Positions 14,001-26,100 of a stretch of 60,000 bases of DNA are shown in pieces. The notes beneath the pieces were generated by a model. It ran no database searches, was not told the DNA's origin, and was given only the letters and a program-made list of their open reading frames with translations. Position 1 is the stretch's first letter, and each line of letters opens with the position of its first letter. The position numbers were made by a program, and so were the translations under genes. The stretch is from Antedon mediterranea (Eukaryota > Echinodermata > Crinoidea > Comatulida > Antedonidae). The stretch spans positions 25,968,001-26,028,000 of the forward strand of contig NC_092674.1 in NCBI RefSeq assembly GCF_964355755.1, written 5' to 3'.

Positions 14001-14840
14001 TTTTCACAATTCCTTCTCTCCAATGACGCTCCTCGCGATATTAAGCTACCTGCAATAAACATTATTATCTAAATATTTTTCAAGAAATGTTTTTTCTGGT
14101 ATTACGTGTTACAATTTGTATGATATCGAGTACATTTTTTCTCCAGAGTAATGTTGTTAAAATTGGATTTTAAATTTAAATTACATTTTCTCTTAAAATA
14201 TAAACATACGTGCAATTGAGTGGCACATTTAATAATGTGCTATGGGAACCTGATCGTCATGTTTAGAAATGATTAAAAACATTTTATTAGCAAGGGCCTA
14301 TATCTTTTAAAATGAGATCAGTTAATTTGTGAACCGAATCGAAAACTGTTCTTAAAGATGTAGGCCCTATTGTCCCCCAAAAACATGAAAAATGAAGATT
14401 GATTACATTTAAAAAGACTATTTTGCAGTTTTAACAAAGTTATTCACTTCTGTAAAAAAACACAAACAATAATTATTTCACTTATAAAAAGACAAAAGAA
14501 ACGGTTAATTTTAACCATTGTCTGATAGACAATTTAAGTATTTATTTACTTTAGGCCTAAATTACATTTTTTTCTGGTAAATAATTTTTATCAAACCAAA
14601 TAACTAGCATGTGACATTAAAATGGCATATTCAATAAAAACTTTTTTATGGTGACAACATATCTTTAATCAATCAATCAAACAATCAAAAGTTATACAAA
14701 ATGGTGTAAAGAAAGGTAATTAAATTGTAGAAGGCATGTTAAAAAAAAAAGCAAAAAGCTTGTGAAAGATGATTTCAGAAAACTATTTATTTAAAAAATA
14801 GTTTTTGCTTTATTTTATTTTGTAACTAAGTTTTATCTAT
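8070..14840. other. non-coding region with no recognised feature
   Basis: AT-rich, upstream of the GPCR exon. No ORF with family signal, no clear tandem array and no TIR pair was noticed. It could contain the GPCR promoter or 5' UTR exons. Confidence 0.5.
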
Positions 14841-14849
14841 TAAACTCTT

Positions 14850-15890
14850 GAAGATTGGAATGTAATCACATGGATATAACATTCACAATGGGACGGATTT
14901 TAACACAATTAATTGATGATCTTGAAACTAAATTTAATAAAATTGTCGATTACCATTGTAAACACGATTGCCATTTGGTAATTTATCATGAACATCCTAA
15001 TGGAAAAATGTTAATAGTTCAAATATTTCGAACAAAATTATATTAATTGATGACTTTCAAACTAAATTGTATTAAGTTGGTAACATTGTTGATTTTTCTT
15101 GTAAGCAGTTTTGGTATTCAGTAATGTATAAAGAGTTATATGATTATTAGTATACATTAGCAAAGAACTTATAACGCAAGAATCTCCTGTTCGTCCGAAG
15201 CGCGTAACAATTTCGAAAGGCATTGTGGGATAGAATAGAGCTATGGGTGGCGCCATTGTGAGCCATGGAGTAGGGCGCCCGCATCAAATTAGAAAGTCAA
15301 AATCATAGAGGGGATCTGCTAATGCTCTAGGGGGGATAGAGTAATTGACTGAGGAGTAGGGCGCCCGCATCAAATTAGAAAGTCAAAATCATAGAGGGTA
15401 TCTGCTAATACTCTAGGGGGATCTGCTAATACTCTAGGGGGATCTGCTAATACTCTAGGGGGTAGAGTAATTGACTTCCTAGTTTGGAGGGGGCGCTGCT
15501 CCATGCTGTGAAATGGCGTCGCCCAGTTTGACCTTTTAACCCTGTACTTCCGATACTGTGTTTTGAATGCAAATTGAAGAACAGGAGATTCTTGTGTTAT
15601 AAGTTCTTTGACATTAGTCGGAGGAATATAAAGGGCCCCTTTCCAGACATGTAACGTTTAATGGGAATAATTTATCAATTTAAATATTGAGTTAAAACAC
15701 AATGATGATACATTAATTGATGATCTTCAGTCTAAATTTCAATGATTACCATAACAAACATTATTGCTATTTGGTAATGTATATCATGAATATAACATTA
15801 ACAATGGCACGAATTTATAAATTTAAATCTTGAGTTCAAACACAATATTATTGATGATCTATAAACTAAATTTCTATGACCTTTTTTTAA
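14850..15890. repeat. diverged repeat region around TIR element
   Basis: The word ATTAATTGATGATCTTCA..CTAAATTT recurs at about 14909, 15042, 15711 and, weaker, 15850. The 450-bp TIR element was inserted into it. The short ORF at 14855-15046 is made of this repeat. Confidence 0.55.
15161..15610. mobile_element. TIR element, 450 bp, 7-bp TSD
   Basis: TIRs of 32 bp start CAAAGAACTTATAAC and differ at one base. The flanks share ACATTAG (15154-15160 and 15611-15617). Inside is a duplicated 86-bp unit (GAGTAGGGCGCCCGCATC) and three copies of a 24-25-bp unit (ATCTGCTAATACTCTAGGGG). No ORF. It interrupts a diverged local repeat. Confidence 0.88.
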
Positions 15891-16851
15891 TAAACACTAC
15901 TATTTTAAAATGTAAAAAGACTATATCATATTAACCTAGTTTTCAAATACCAATGGTATAAATGTACCGCTAATAGGCCTACAGCAAACCTATCATTCAA
16001 TATTTTCTTCAGAAGGTTGCGCAAATACAGGAATACTTTCTATCACCTACATGTTAATAAATCTCAACACCCACCCTTTCCATCAAATAATAATAATAAA
16101 CCATTTCCAATGAAACAGGGTGATTTAAAATAAATGTACAACTTTACAGAACTATTATTTCTAAACCTAGCGAAGTTAAACACATTACCAATGATTAATG
16201 TTTGGTGTCTGCGAATAATGTAGATAACACACGGATATCCACTTCACTGTCTTATCTTATGTATATACAAACTTCAAAGTTACCATAATTATTTATCTCT
16301 AAACAGAGTGATAGCACTAAACAGAGAAGATGTCTAATTCCATTTAGCTTGTTTTCTTCAATAAATATTATAGTACAGTATGTCTGTACCCCATCCAATC
16401 AACACTCGCGAGTTCCAATTAAACATATAGGCCTAAACGTTCTGTCTAATATCTTTAGGTAACTTTTTTTTTATCTTTCGTGGTTAATCACTATTTTTAT
16501 ACATTCATTTTTTCAATTCAATTTTGTGTACATCATATCTTCTATCATTTATTCTATTTTTGTATCCTCTTGAATATTATTTTAACACATATTTAGGTAC
16601 TATAGAAATTATTACCCGCCCTTTGTTCATGTGACACCATAAATGTATCTAGGCCTATAGGATGTATTGTATACTATAACTCGAAATCACCTCGGAGGCC
16701 TAGAAAAACACAACCGACCCGATCAAATTTCGAAACTTATAAAAGAAACAAGTTAAGCACAAGTTTTTAGTCCCTACACTGTATCCTCGCGGAGTGGCCA
16801 CGGATTAAAAGGTAGACCAATTATAAATGTACAAGAAATATATTTTTTCTT

Positions 16852-17007
16852 AAGCTCTGTCTACACTATCAAACTTTATGTGACAACAAAATCTAATATA
16901 CCAAATAGGCCTATGGTAGTGATGTTCGCAAAAATGGTAAGATATGATGTCATCGTGTCCATATATGCACAAATCAAATTGTTGTTTGATATTGTTAGAC
17001 AGAGCTT
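16852..17007. mobile_element. MITE M1, copy 2
   Basis: TIRs TAAGCTCTGTCTACACTATC and GTTAGACAGAGCTTTA with the family core. Nearly full length with minor drift in the right arm. Confidence 0.85.
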
Positions 17008-17187
17008 TATGCATTCAAATAGATTTACAACTTACAGTTGAACTGAACAAAAACAATTTCAAGCTTCTGAGAATATATAACTCTTTTAGACACTTCTAGC
17101 AACTACTTGTAAAAGAGAAATCATTAATCAATGCATTAGCATTCATAACTGGCTGTTAAATTAAACAGACGCACAGTATTCAAATAG

Positions 17188-17312
17188 CCGATTGACAAAA
17201 AAATGTGATGTGCCCAAATATGGTAGTGATATTCACAAATATGGTAAGATATGATGTCATCCTGTCCATGTATGGGCACATCAAACTTTCGTTTGATAGT
17301 GTAGACAGCAGT
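17188..17312. mobile_element. MITE M1, copy 3 (left end missing)
   Basis: Core plus right arm ending TTTGATAGTGTAGACAGC. The left TIR has been replaced. It lies 180 bp from copy 2. Confidence 0.75.
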
Positions 17313-17825
17313 ACAAGACAACAGGATTGAAATATACAAATCAGGCCACCGCTGACATTATAAATAATTGTACTTTCCTATAAAAACCAAGATATTACAA
17401 TTACCTAATAATATTAGCTTATGCGAACACAAACATCCGACAGGACAATTATAAATAATGTAGGCTTGATTGATTCTTAACATTATTTTGCTAAATTCTT
17501 CTAAACATTAATAAAATTCAATTTTCTTGGAAATATATTGATCAATTCAATGTATTCAAGATCCTTCTTATAGTCGTCCGCATTTTTATTTACAAAACAT
17601 TGTAATGATTAAGTATTGCGTTATTATTTTCAAACTCCATTAAACAAGGCCATATACATAGCTGCAGTCGCGTGCTCAAGCTAGTGTTTATCGACCAACC
17701 GACCAACTGACCGACCAATCGACCGATTGGTCGGAGATTGCGATTGCGTCAGAATAACAGTCGCGTTTTATTTGGTGACGCGTAATTCCCGTTCCAGCTA
17801 GATAGTGTTTTATAAAAAAATACTA

Positions 17826-18398
17826 TTTATCATGGTCGATTCCTAAGGGCGAGTGGGTGGGAACGTGACTCGTTACGCAATTATAAACAATCAGTCTGAA
17901 GTAGGGTACAGCTGAATGAGCCACCACCAGAATCTATAGTGCACATTAGTACTGATCACGAGATATTATTCACACAATGCAGTACTTGTTATCCGATTAC
18001 GTGTGTGTAACGCAGTGACGTAATATGTTGCCCGTTCACACTGTGATACCGGTACAGTATTTAATGCAAGCGTAGATCTTTTTATATTTTGCGATTCTTT
18101 TGCACCTGGAAACTGGTTCGGACCACGATTGCGTCAAATTTGTGAGAGTGATGACGTGACTCGTTTCTGTAGCGAAACGCAACTTACAAAAAACAATGTT
18201 ATGCGTGTGGTGTGACACTAAGAACTGGTTTGCGCTAGTCATTTTCACCCGATTGCGTCGAATTTGTGAGAGTGACGACGTACATTACTCGTTTGTGTAA
18301 CAAAACGCAAGCAAGTCAAACAAATGTGTGGTGAAACAATAAGAACTGGTTGCGTTACGTTCTTGTGTTGCGTCGCTAGTGGGAACCACGCTTTAAAT
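17826..18398. mobile_element. related M3-type composite with tandem core
   Basis: Ends TAAGGGCGAGTGGGTGGGAA and CTAGTGGGAACCACGCTTTA. Inside, CGATTGCGTC..ATTTGTGAGAGTGA..GACGT occurs twice (18124 and 18251). It may be one long element or two nested ones. Confidence 0.5.
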
Positions 18399-18673
18399 AA
18401 AGTAGAAGATAAAAGAATGTAGAAGATGTAATAACGAAATGTTTGCGAAGTTAAGCGGTTTTATTTTTCGTTGAAAACTGTCATTACTCATAAACTCGAG
18501 TGTTTCTTCCTGTTTCTGCTACATAACATACTACTTCGCGAATTATTCATGAATAAATCATGCATAATTAATGAACAAACATTCCTACGCGATCTCTCAT
18601 ACAAGATAAGATCCTGTTTCTGTAGTACATCTCCCATTTACGTACATCTCAGTTCAGAGTTCGTAAATGAGAA

Positions 18674-18888
18674 AGTTAAACGTGGTTCCCACTAGAACGC
18701 AACGCAACGTAACGACGTATCGACGCAAAGTGACGCATTGCGTAATCGCAAGTGGGAACCGACGACGCACCATTGCTGTAAAAATCGCAGGTTTGATTTC
18801 ACGCAGGCAAACAAAAAGATTGGAAGGGCATTTTCTTACGTTGCGTAAATTGCGTTACGTTGCGTCGCAAGTGAGAACCCAGCTTTAG
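18674..18888. mobile_element. CpG-rich MITE M3, GTGGTTCCCACT type
   Basis: Imperfect TIRs of about 30 bp (TAAACGTGGTTCCCACTAGA / GCAAGTGAGAACCCAGCTTTA) around a core rich in GCGTTGCG/CGCAACG words. A related end, inverted, lies at 18367-18398. Confidence 0.7.
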
Positions 18889-18914
18889 TATGTTCGGTAT
18901 AAAACCTCCCATAT

Positions 18915-19025
18915 TTAATGAATGACTTAGAACATGAGTAAATAATTGAATGAACGAATGAGTGAATGAACGAATAAATGAATGACAAAATGAACGAATG
19001 ACTAAATGAACGAAATGAAATGAGT
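18915..19025. repeat. degenerate (GAATGAAC)n-type microsatellite
   Basis: Irregular GAATGAACGAATGA words over about 110 bp. Confidence 0.75.
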
Positions 19026-19453
19026 ACAAATACAAATAGTAATTTAAAACGCAGAAAATGTGAAATATATACTAGGATCGTTTTGTAAAAATAAAAACTA
19101 TAGTTTTGCTCAAATGCACGCCTAAATGACATAAGAATTAACGACAATAAAGAAAACAGTTTAAAAATATGTTTATAAATGTTTTTTTATTTTTCATCAG
19201 TTTTGACTGAAGAGAGATTGCCAAGTAGGCAATGAAAATTCTTTTCCTTGATTTTTACAAATAAAATACAAATAAATCGGTAAAACACTGATTTTATATT
19301 ATTTTTTTTTTATATTAATTATATACAGTACAATGTTTACTGTAATTTAGGTCATCTATACAACTTCTGCACATGCTCAGAAAAATGGACTAAATTCAGC
19401 ATTGTAACAGATTCTTGACAATTTATATCTTTTCTTTATTTTATTCTTTATTA

Positions 19454-19596
19454 GTCCCGTATCAAAGGCAAATCCTGTGATACAGCTTCACATGTGACCC
19501 CTGTACAATAAACCCTTAACTTAACCTTCCATGATACATGAACCACATGTGATACCCATGAGATGCTGTATTACGGAGTTTGCTTTGATACTGGAC
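19454..19596. mobile_element. small TIR element downstream of TAF1
   Basis: Imperfect TIRs of about 30 bp: CCGTATCAAAGGCAAATCC and its partner TTTGCTTTGATACTGG, each followed inward by a GATACAGC-type word. No ORF. Confidence 0.55.
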
Positions 19597-19754
19597 AAAT
19601 TTTGTCATAATGTAGAGATACAGCACTAAAAGAGGTGATATTCTATGGTACCAGGGAGTGAGAGAAAACATTTTTGAAATTCTCACCATCTTGTCAGCCC
19701 AAATTTCTCAAGCTTTAAGCAAGCAAATAAAAAATAAATATTGTAAGATCGTTA

Positions 19755-19760
19755 TTTATT
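19755..19760 (-). promoter_or_regulatory. possible TAF1 polyadenylation hexamer
   Basis: AATAAA on the minus strand begins two bases after the TAF1 stop codon. If used, the 3' UTR would be very short. Further AATAAA-type words lie in the AT-rich 19.2-19.45 kb region, so the true site is open. Confidence 0.35.
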
Positions 19761-19761
19761 C

Positions 19762-20190
19762 TCATGTCTCCATAGATTCTTCAAGGTCAACGGCAACAAA
19801 GTCGTCCTCGTCGCTGTCCTCGCTATCGTACACGTGTCTCGCATTTTCATCGACATCCAACTCTTCATCGCTTTGTTGAGTGTCTTCCAACGGTATGTCG
19901 TCCATCGTTGGATCAAACTGATTTTCATCTTCATCTTCTTCCGCAAACATCTTTTCATCTTCATCCTCCATCTTCATACTGCTCAGATTGGTACCATCTT
20001 GAGATTTGATAATTCCTTGATTAGGGGTGTCCTCATTCTCGGATTCTTCTTCACTTTCGCTGTAATGCTGCAAGAACGTGAAGTTTCCGTCATCTTCACT
20101 GTCGCCCTCATCTTCGCTGTTTTCTGGCGTAATCTGTAGATCCTTAAATAAAACACTGTCTTCTCGATGCATCAAGGCACTATTATTATC
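19762..20190 (-). CDS. TAF1: TAF1 exon 33, acidic tail and stop (aa 1765-1906)
   Basis: The terminal coding exon, 429 nt. It is an Asp/Glu/Ser-rich tail like that of human TAF1, with SVLFKDL aligning with SVLYEDL. The TGA stop is at 19762-19764. A decoy copy of its splice acceptor lies about 145 bp upstream in intron 32. Confidence 0.94.
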   Translation of the reverse strand, partial: DNNSALMHREDSVLFKDLQITPENSEDEGDSEDDGNFTFLQHYSESEEESENEDTPNQGIIKSQDGTNLSSMKMEDEDEKMFAEEDEDENQFDPTMDDIPLEDTQQSDEELDVDENARHVYDSEDSDEDDFVAVDLEESMET

Positions 20191-23100
20191 CTAAAAAGAG
20201 CATAAATCAAAAATATAAAATATCATTAATTAAATAAATACACAAACATTTTATTTTATTAATAGGTTGATCTGTTAAAATCCTTAACACCAAAAATGTG
20301 TTCTATTTATTTTCACTTCCTTTTATTATTATCCTAAAAAGAGCATAAATCAAATATATTAAATATTATTAATTAAATAAATACACACAAATTTTATTTT
20401 ATTAAGCTGAAAAATGTTTTTTTTTTAAATATATATATTATTTTCACTTTCTCAAATATGAAGTTCCTATGATTTGAACCCTAGACACTAGAAATTGCAA
20501 GCAAGGATGATGTCCACTAAACGTCAGTGCAACTATTTTGTTATATTTGATGGAGTAGTGTAAATGCAGTTTGATATGCGAATGTAATTTATTATGTGTT
20601 TCTAATCAGTGTCAACTCATACCTATTTTCATGCCTTTGTCGTGCCATACTCATTGATTTTTTTGTTGTAATATTCAATTTATGCAATACTAGAATCATT
20701 TCCTATATCATATTGTGAAGTTTTATCAGAAATTAGAAGTAAAGCTCCGTCTACACTATCAAACCAGTTTGACAAAAAAAGTGTGATGCCCAAATATGGT
20801 AGTGATATGCCCACATATTGTAGTGATATGATGTCACCATATCCATATATTGGCACATCACATTTTTTGTCCCCATAAAGTTTGACAGTGTAGACAGAGC
20901 TTAAGGATTTGACTGTGGGGCCTCTCCCTGGAAGAGGGTGTAGAGAACACTGTACCTGGCCTAGTTCATAGAAGGGACTAGCAGATGCTGGCCCCCATGC
21001 TGGCCTAGCGACATTTGCGTACAGTTAAACCCTTCATTTGGAACACCCCCAATTCAGGGATATTAGGCCAGAGGAAGGAATCGAATCCAATACCCTGTGA
21101 TTGTACGACAAGCCTTTCAACCACATCTAAGCACCGTGATCAGGATTACTATCTTACCTGTAAATCACTAGGTCCCTGCCTATTCTCATCGTATCCTTCA
21201 ATATCTACAAACTCGCTGTCGTCAATTCCTCCAATCAATTTTGAATACGAGAAGCCACTCATACTATCATCATCAAATCCTGCCAACAAAAAAAAAAGTA
21301 TTAATACAGTTCCCATATAACACATCTGTTCAGGGGACAACCTATTACGGGACATTTTTTCATGAAAACCGAACAAGAGGCAATACAGTGTATGTTTTAC
21401 AATACAACCAACAATTATTCAGAGGACACTCCTATCCAAGGGTCCAGGTCAATTTTTCGCCCTACAAATTAGAGGTGTTGTGTTGTCGTGAGGTGAGTTC
21501 CCGATTAATCGTACGATCAAAACGGTACTGGGTATGATCAACTAGCGTTCGTGTTCCCACCTAATCATCCATTCATAGAAGTACTGATGAAGATATCAAT
21601 CTGTGGCGACAATAGAATGGACCCGAGACCTGACGCATGATATATAAATCCAAAGGCAAATTACTAAAAAAAATGACAATGCTGTGGGTAACAGTCAGTG
21701 GCTGGATCTCAATGGAGATACAAAATAAAATAAGCAAAAAGCTAAATCAAAACGATAAAGTAAAACAGCCAGAAAAATTATATACATATAATTTTTCTGT
21801 TGGAGATTTTGACAAAAACAGCAAAAAAAAACAAAACAAGAGCATTTACCTTGATAACTGTCCTCGTTTGTGGTTGTACTCATTGGCGTGTGTGGCGCTG
21901 TTAAACTGTCCGTCTCTGCCGCTTCCATAGCTGCATCACGGACAGCTACAATGCTTTTCTCGAGTTGGGTCAAATACTCACTGTTTTCTGCAAGTTCGCG
22001 CTTGCATGTTGCAACAATCTCGCCAGCAATCCTGGTGTAGTTACTATCAGGACCTACCGATAATTATAAGATTATAAGATATTAATGCAGTTAATGAAAA
22101 CTTATTTATAAATTGTTAAACAATAACAAAAAATAAGTCAGAATAATATAATAAATGAAAATAAATTATAACAAAAAATAGTGGCATTAGTAGTTAACAT
22201 GCTTTCCTTCTAATCCTAAGGTCCCGGGTTCAATCCTGACCTAGTGCCACTCTCTAAGCCTCAAATGTTACTACAAGGATATTGTTTATTTAATTGGAAA
22301 CAACAATGTAGGCACAAGTGAGTTGACCAATCACAAGTAACAGTTCGGATGATTTACTGTGCCATGATTGGTCAAATCAACTGTGCAACGATTATGTCTT
22401 CATATTGCGTGGGAATGAAGCTTTACTTGCTGTTGACTGTGTATAAATAAAATACAGGTCAAATGGAAAAGGCAACAAAGTTTTTATTGAATGTATTTTA
22501 CCATTGTATTTCTTGCTGTTTTCGTATATAAGTTCCACGTGATCTAAGAACTCATCTCGTGTGCGGTAGTAATGCCTAGTGGTGTTTTTGCGAACGCTTT
22601 CAAGGTCCATTGGTATCTCTACAACTTTATAGTAATCTTTCACAAATTTGGCTTTTACGGGATTGTGGAATGGCCAGCTCTAAAAAATGCGGAGAGAAAA
22701 AAACACACATTAATAATAATAAGATTATTCCAAAGGCAAATTACTAAAAAATGACAATGCTGTCGGTATCAGTGGCTAGATCTCAATGGAGATACAAATA
22801 AAATAAGAAATAAGCTAAATCAAAACGGTAAATTAAAACTGACCAGCTTTCTGAAAAAAAAAATATTCCTTCATCATATTCAACATTAAAAATGTATTAT
22901 TATATTGTCTGTATTAATTTCTAATCTACATTATATACAATATGATTTCCTTTTGTATAATTATTGTACTGAAATATGAATTGTTTAATAACACAAGAAT
23001 GTTAGTCTCATATCAAAGAGAAACAAACAAACAAAAGTGTCAACTAAAAATGAGCAGTCTTGAATGTAACATATGTTTTTTTGTGGTTAAAAAAACATAC

Positions 23101-26100
23101 AATTATCCTCTAATTTAAGAAAAATACAACAGATAAAAATCACATAACATCAAAACTATTTGTATGTTCATTCACAAGTGATTCAGACAGGCTTGAAGTC
23201 TTTTAATCTCATATCATAAATCACTATCAGATTTATACTAATTTCTCTTCCTCATGATGTCACTAAATGTCAACACCTATCCATATCCATGTCGTACATT
23301 TCACAGTAACTCAACATTGAAATATTTCATTTTTTTTTATAGACCATTTTATTTTATCGCATTTATTGCATATAAACAAGATCTAAATCCTCTTTTAAAA
23401 GGTTTAAATAAGATTACACATGACAATATACAAATTGTGGGATTGTTACGGATTTAAATCGAGCATTTACGAACAGATTAGAAACTGGAATTGATGAATT
23501 ACCGGAAGGTGAAACTCAATTCTGTGAAGCACAATAATATATTCATTTATCATGGAGCTACTAAAAATACAATTTTAATACCATGATCCAAACAAGTTGT
23601 TTTGAAAAACACCAGTAACATAATAATAGATTTGCTATGGGATTTAAAACAGGCATATATGTGATAGATACTATCAGGGGCAGGTTCAGTGGGAATACTT
23701 TTTGACAGCTAAAATTAATTTATGGACTATTACTTTTTGATATCAATTTTTTTTATTTCATACCATCCAACAGCTAGTAACTCGCCAATCACAGGATGGA
23801 TAAACTATTTTATAGTTTATTGTATTCATTTGAGGCTTAGAGAGTGGAATTGAAAAAGTTGTGACTAACAACTCTGGCACTAGGTCAGGATTGAACTCTG
23901 GACCTTGGGATTGGAATGCAAGAATAATAACCAAGCTACAGCTCTAAATGTTTAAAACACTCCCCCATTTGAAAAAATCCTAGATACACTCGGACTACAG
24001 AGCTTACAATGAAATGATAAAAGAGGTAGGGGAAACCCCTGTCTGGGTAGGGGAAACCCTGTCTGGGTAGGGGAACCCCCTGTCTGGGTAGAGAAAACCC
24101 TGTCTGGGTAGAGAAAACCCTGTCTGGGTAGGGGAAACCCGGGTAAGATAAATTTAAAAGTTGAATAATGAAGAGTTTTACATGATCTATTACATCCATT
24201 TGCAGTAAGTAGTTAATTCATTATGGGCTTAATATACGTCGTAATCAAATAGCTGTGATAATTGTGAACAGATCGGCTTACATTTCTAGTCAAATACTCA
24301 TACTATACTTCAGGGAATTTATTGGTATTTGAGGCTGGGAATTTATTGATTTTTGACATTCAACAGAAAATTTTATCTACACAGTGGTATTTGAATGACA
24401 AGAGAGACAAGTGCAGTAATTGTGTATTACTTCTTTCAATACATGAGGTGTATGCTTTCAGTTAATGATAGAAAATAACATTATGTAAATCATGTACAAA
24501 TTATATGTAAAAAAAAAACATCAAGTTGTTGGGCTTGTTCATTTCTGGTTTGCCGTCAGTTTTTCAGAATTCATCTAATATAGTTTTAGTAGAATTAAAT
24601 TTTTTTTTTAAAATCAAAGATTCCTGGTTCAAATCGTGGTTGGGCCGCTTTCTATCATTCTCACAGATTTCCTTATCTTACCTGAAAAACACTCCTATGG
24701 AACACCCCCTCTAATAACAGGACACTTTCATGTGAACCAAACAATATGTTTCGACACTAGAGCCTTGTAAACCTTGTAGACATCTGTTAAAGGAACAATT
24801 TATTTGGTCCCGAAGGTGTCCCCTTAATAGAGGTTCTATATTCATACTTACATCAGGTACTGCTTTTAACGTTGTTACAATATTATCCAGAATGAATGAG
24901 AATGCTACCTGATCATCGTCATCTAACAATGGGTTTATCTTCTTCTCAATTCGAAGGTATTTATCTTTTTTCTAACATAAAAAATAAAAAAAAATCTTTA
25001 TCGGTGTGTGAATACACCCTTTAAAATACTAGTTATTAAAACAATAAAGATATTTTAAAGAAATATTTCATATAATGCTATCATGAAACTGTTTTAAAAT
25101 AAAAAAAGAAAAGAAAGACATTAGGCCGATGCAGCCATAAGTTGTTTATTGCGATATATACTGGTTTATTAAAAAGAAACAACAAGATTACAACATATAA
25201 TTATTTAAATACTAAAAATAAATGGATCTATCCAGTTTTAAATCTCTTTTGTTGTTATAAATGAACAATACATAAATCCACTAAGACTTCAGACTGACTT
25301 TAGTCATAAGTTGTTATTGTGATAGTCCTGGTTTATTAAACTAAAAACAAGATTACATCATCAATTTTTTATAAAAAAAAGGTTGGATCTATCCAGACAG
25401 TGCATATTTAAATTGTTTAAATCTATTCCAATTAGCGTAAAGGTAGCATAAATACATTAATATTAACTATTCACTGATTAAATACATTTAGATTTTAATG
25501 TTTTGTCACCAAAAAAAATGTAAATACCTTTACCTTAAAACAAAAGTTCAAGCAGTTTTATCTACTAGTACTAGGAAATATCTTACAACCTCAAACAAAC
25601 CTTGGTGATATTTTAAAAATATTTGACTTAGACATCCTGAACATAAAAATGGGAGGGCGGGTGAAATATGAAATACTATTACTATTAACATCAATGAAAA
25701 CGGTTGATATCCATTTTTGAATATGAAAAACTTTAACAAAACTTTTCCTTTCTACAAAAATCTGTCTACCCTCAAAAAAACACCTGTAGAACCATTGTTG
25801 TAAATGCTCAATTGTTGTAAATGCTCAATTGTTGTAAATGCTCAATTGTTGTAAATGCTCAATTGTTGTAAATGCTCAATTGTTGTAAATGCTCAATTGT
25901 TGTAAATGCTCAATTGTTGTAAATGCTCAATTGTTGTAAATGCTCAATTGTTGTAAATGCTCAATTGTTGTAAATGCTCAATTGTTGTAAATGCTCAATT
26001 GTTGTAAATGCTCAATTGTTGTAAATGCTCAATTGTTGTAAATGCTCAATTGTTGTAAATGCTCAATTGTTGTAAATGCTCAATTTTCAACAACAAAAAC

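Noticed and set aside
14855-15046. 63-aa ORF
   Set aside because: Made of a locally repeated AT-rich sequence that recurs with stops at about 15700-15880.
22181-22250. Functional tRNA gene
   Set aside because: It has an acceptor-like stem and B box but a poor anticodon arm, and it shares a non-tRNA tail with a second copy, so a SINE is more likely.
25794-26085. CRISPR-like regular array
   Set aside because: Units of 17 bp are directly contiguous with no spacers, inside an intron of an animal gene. It is a minisatellite.
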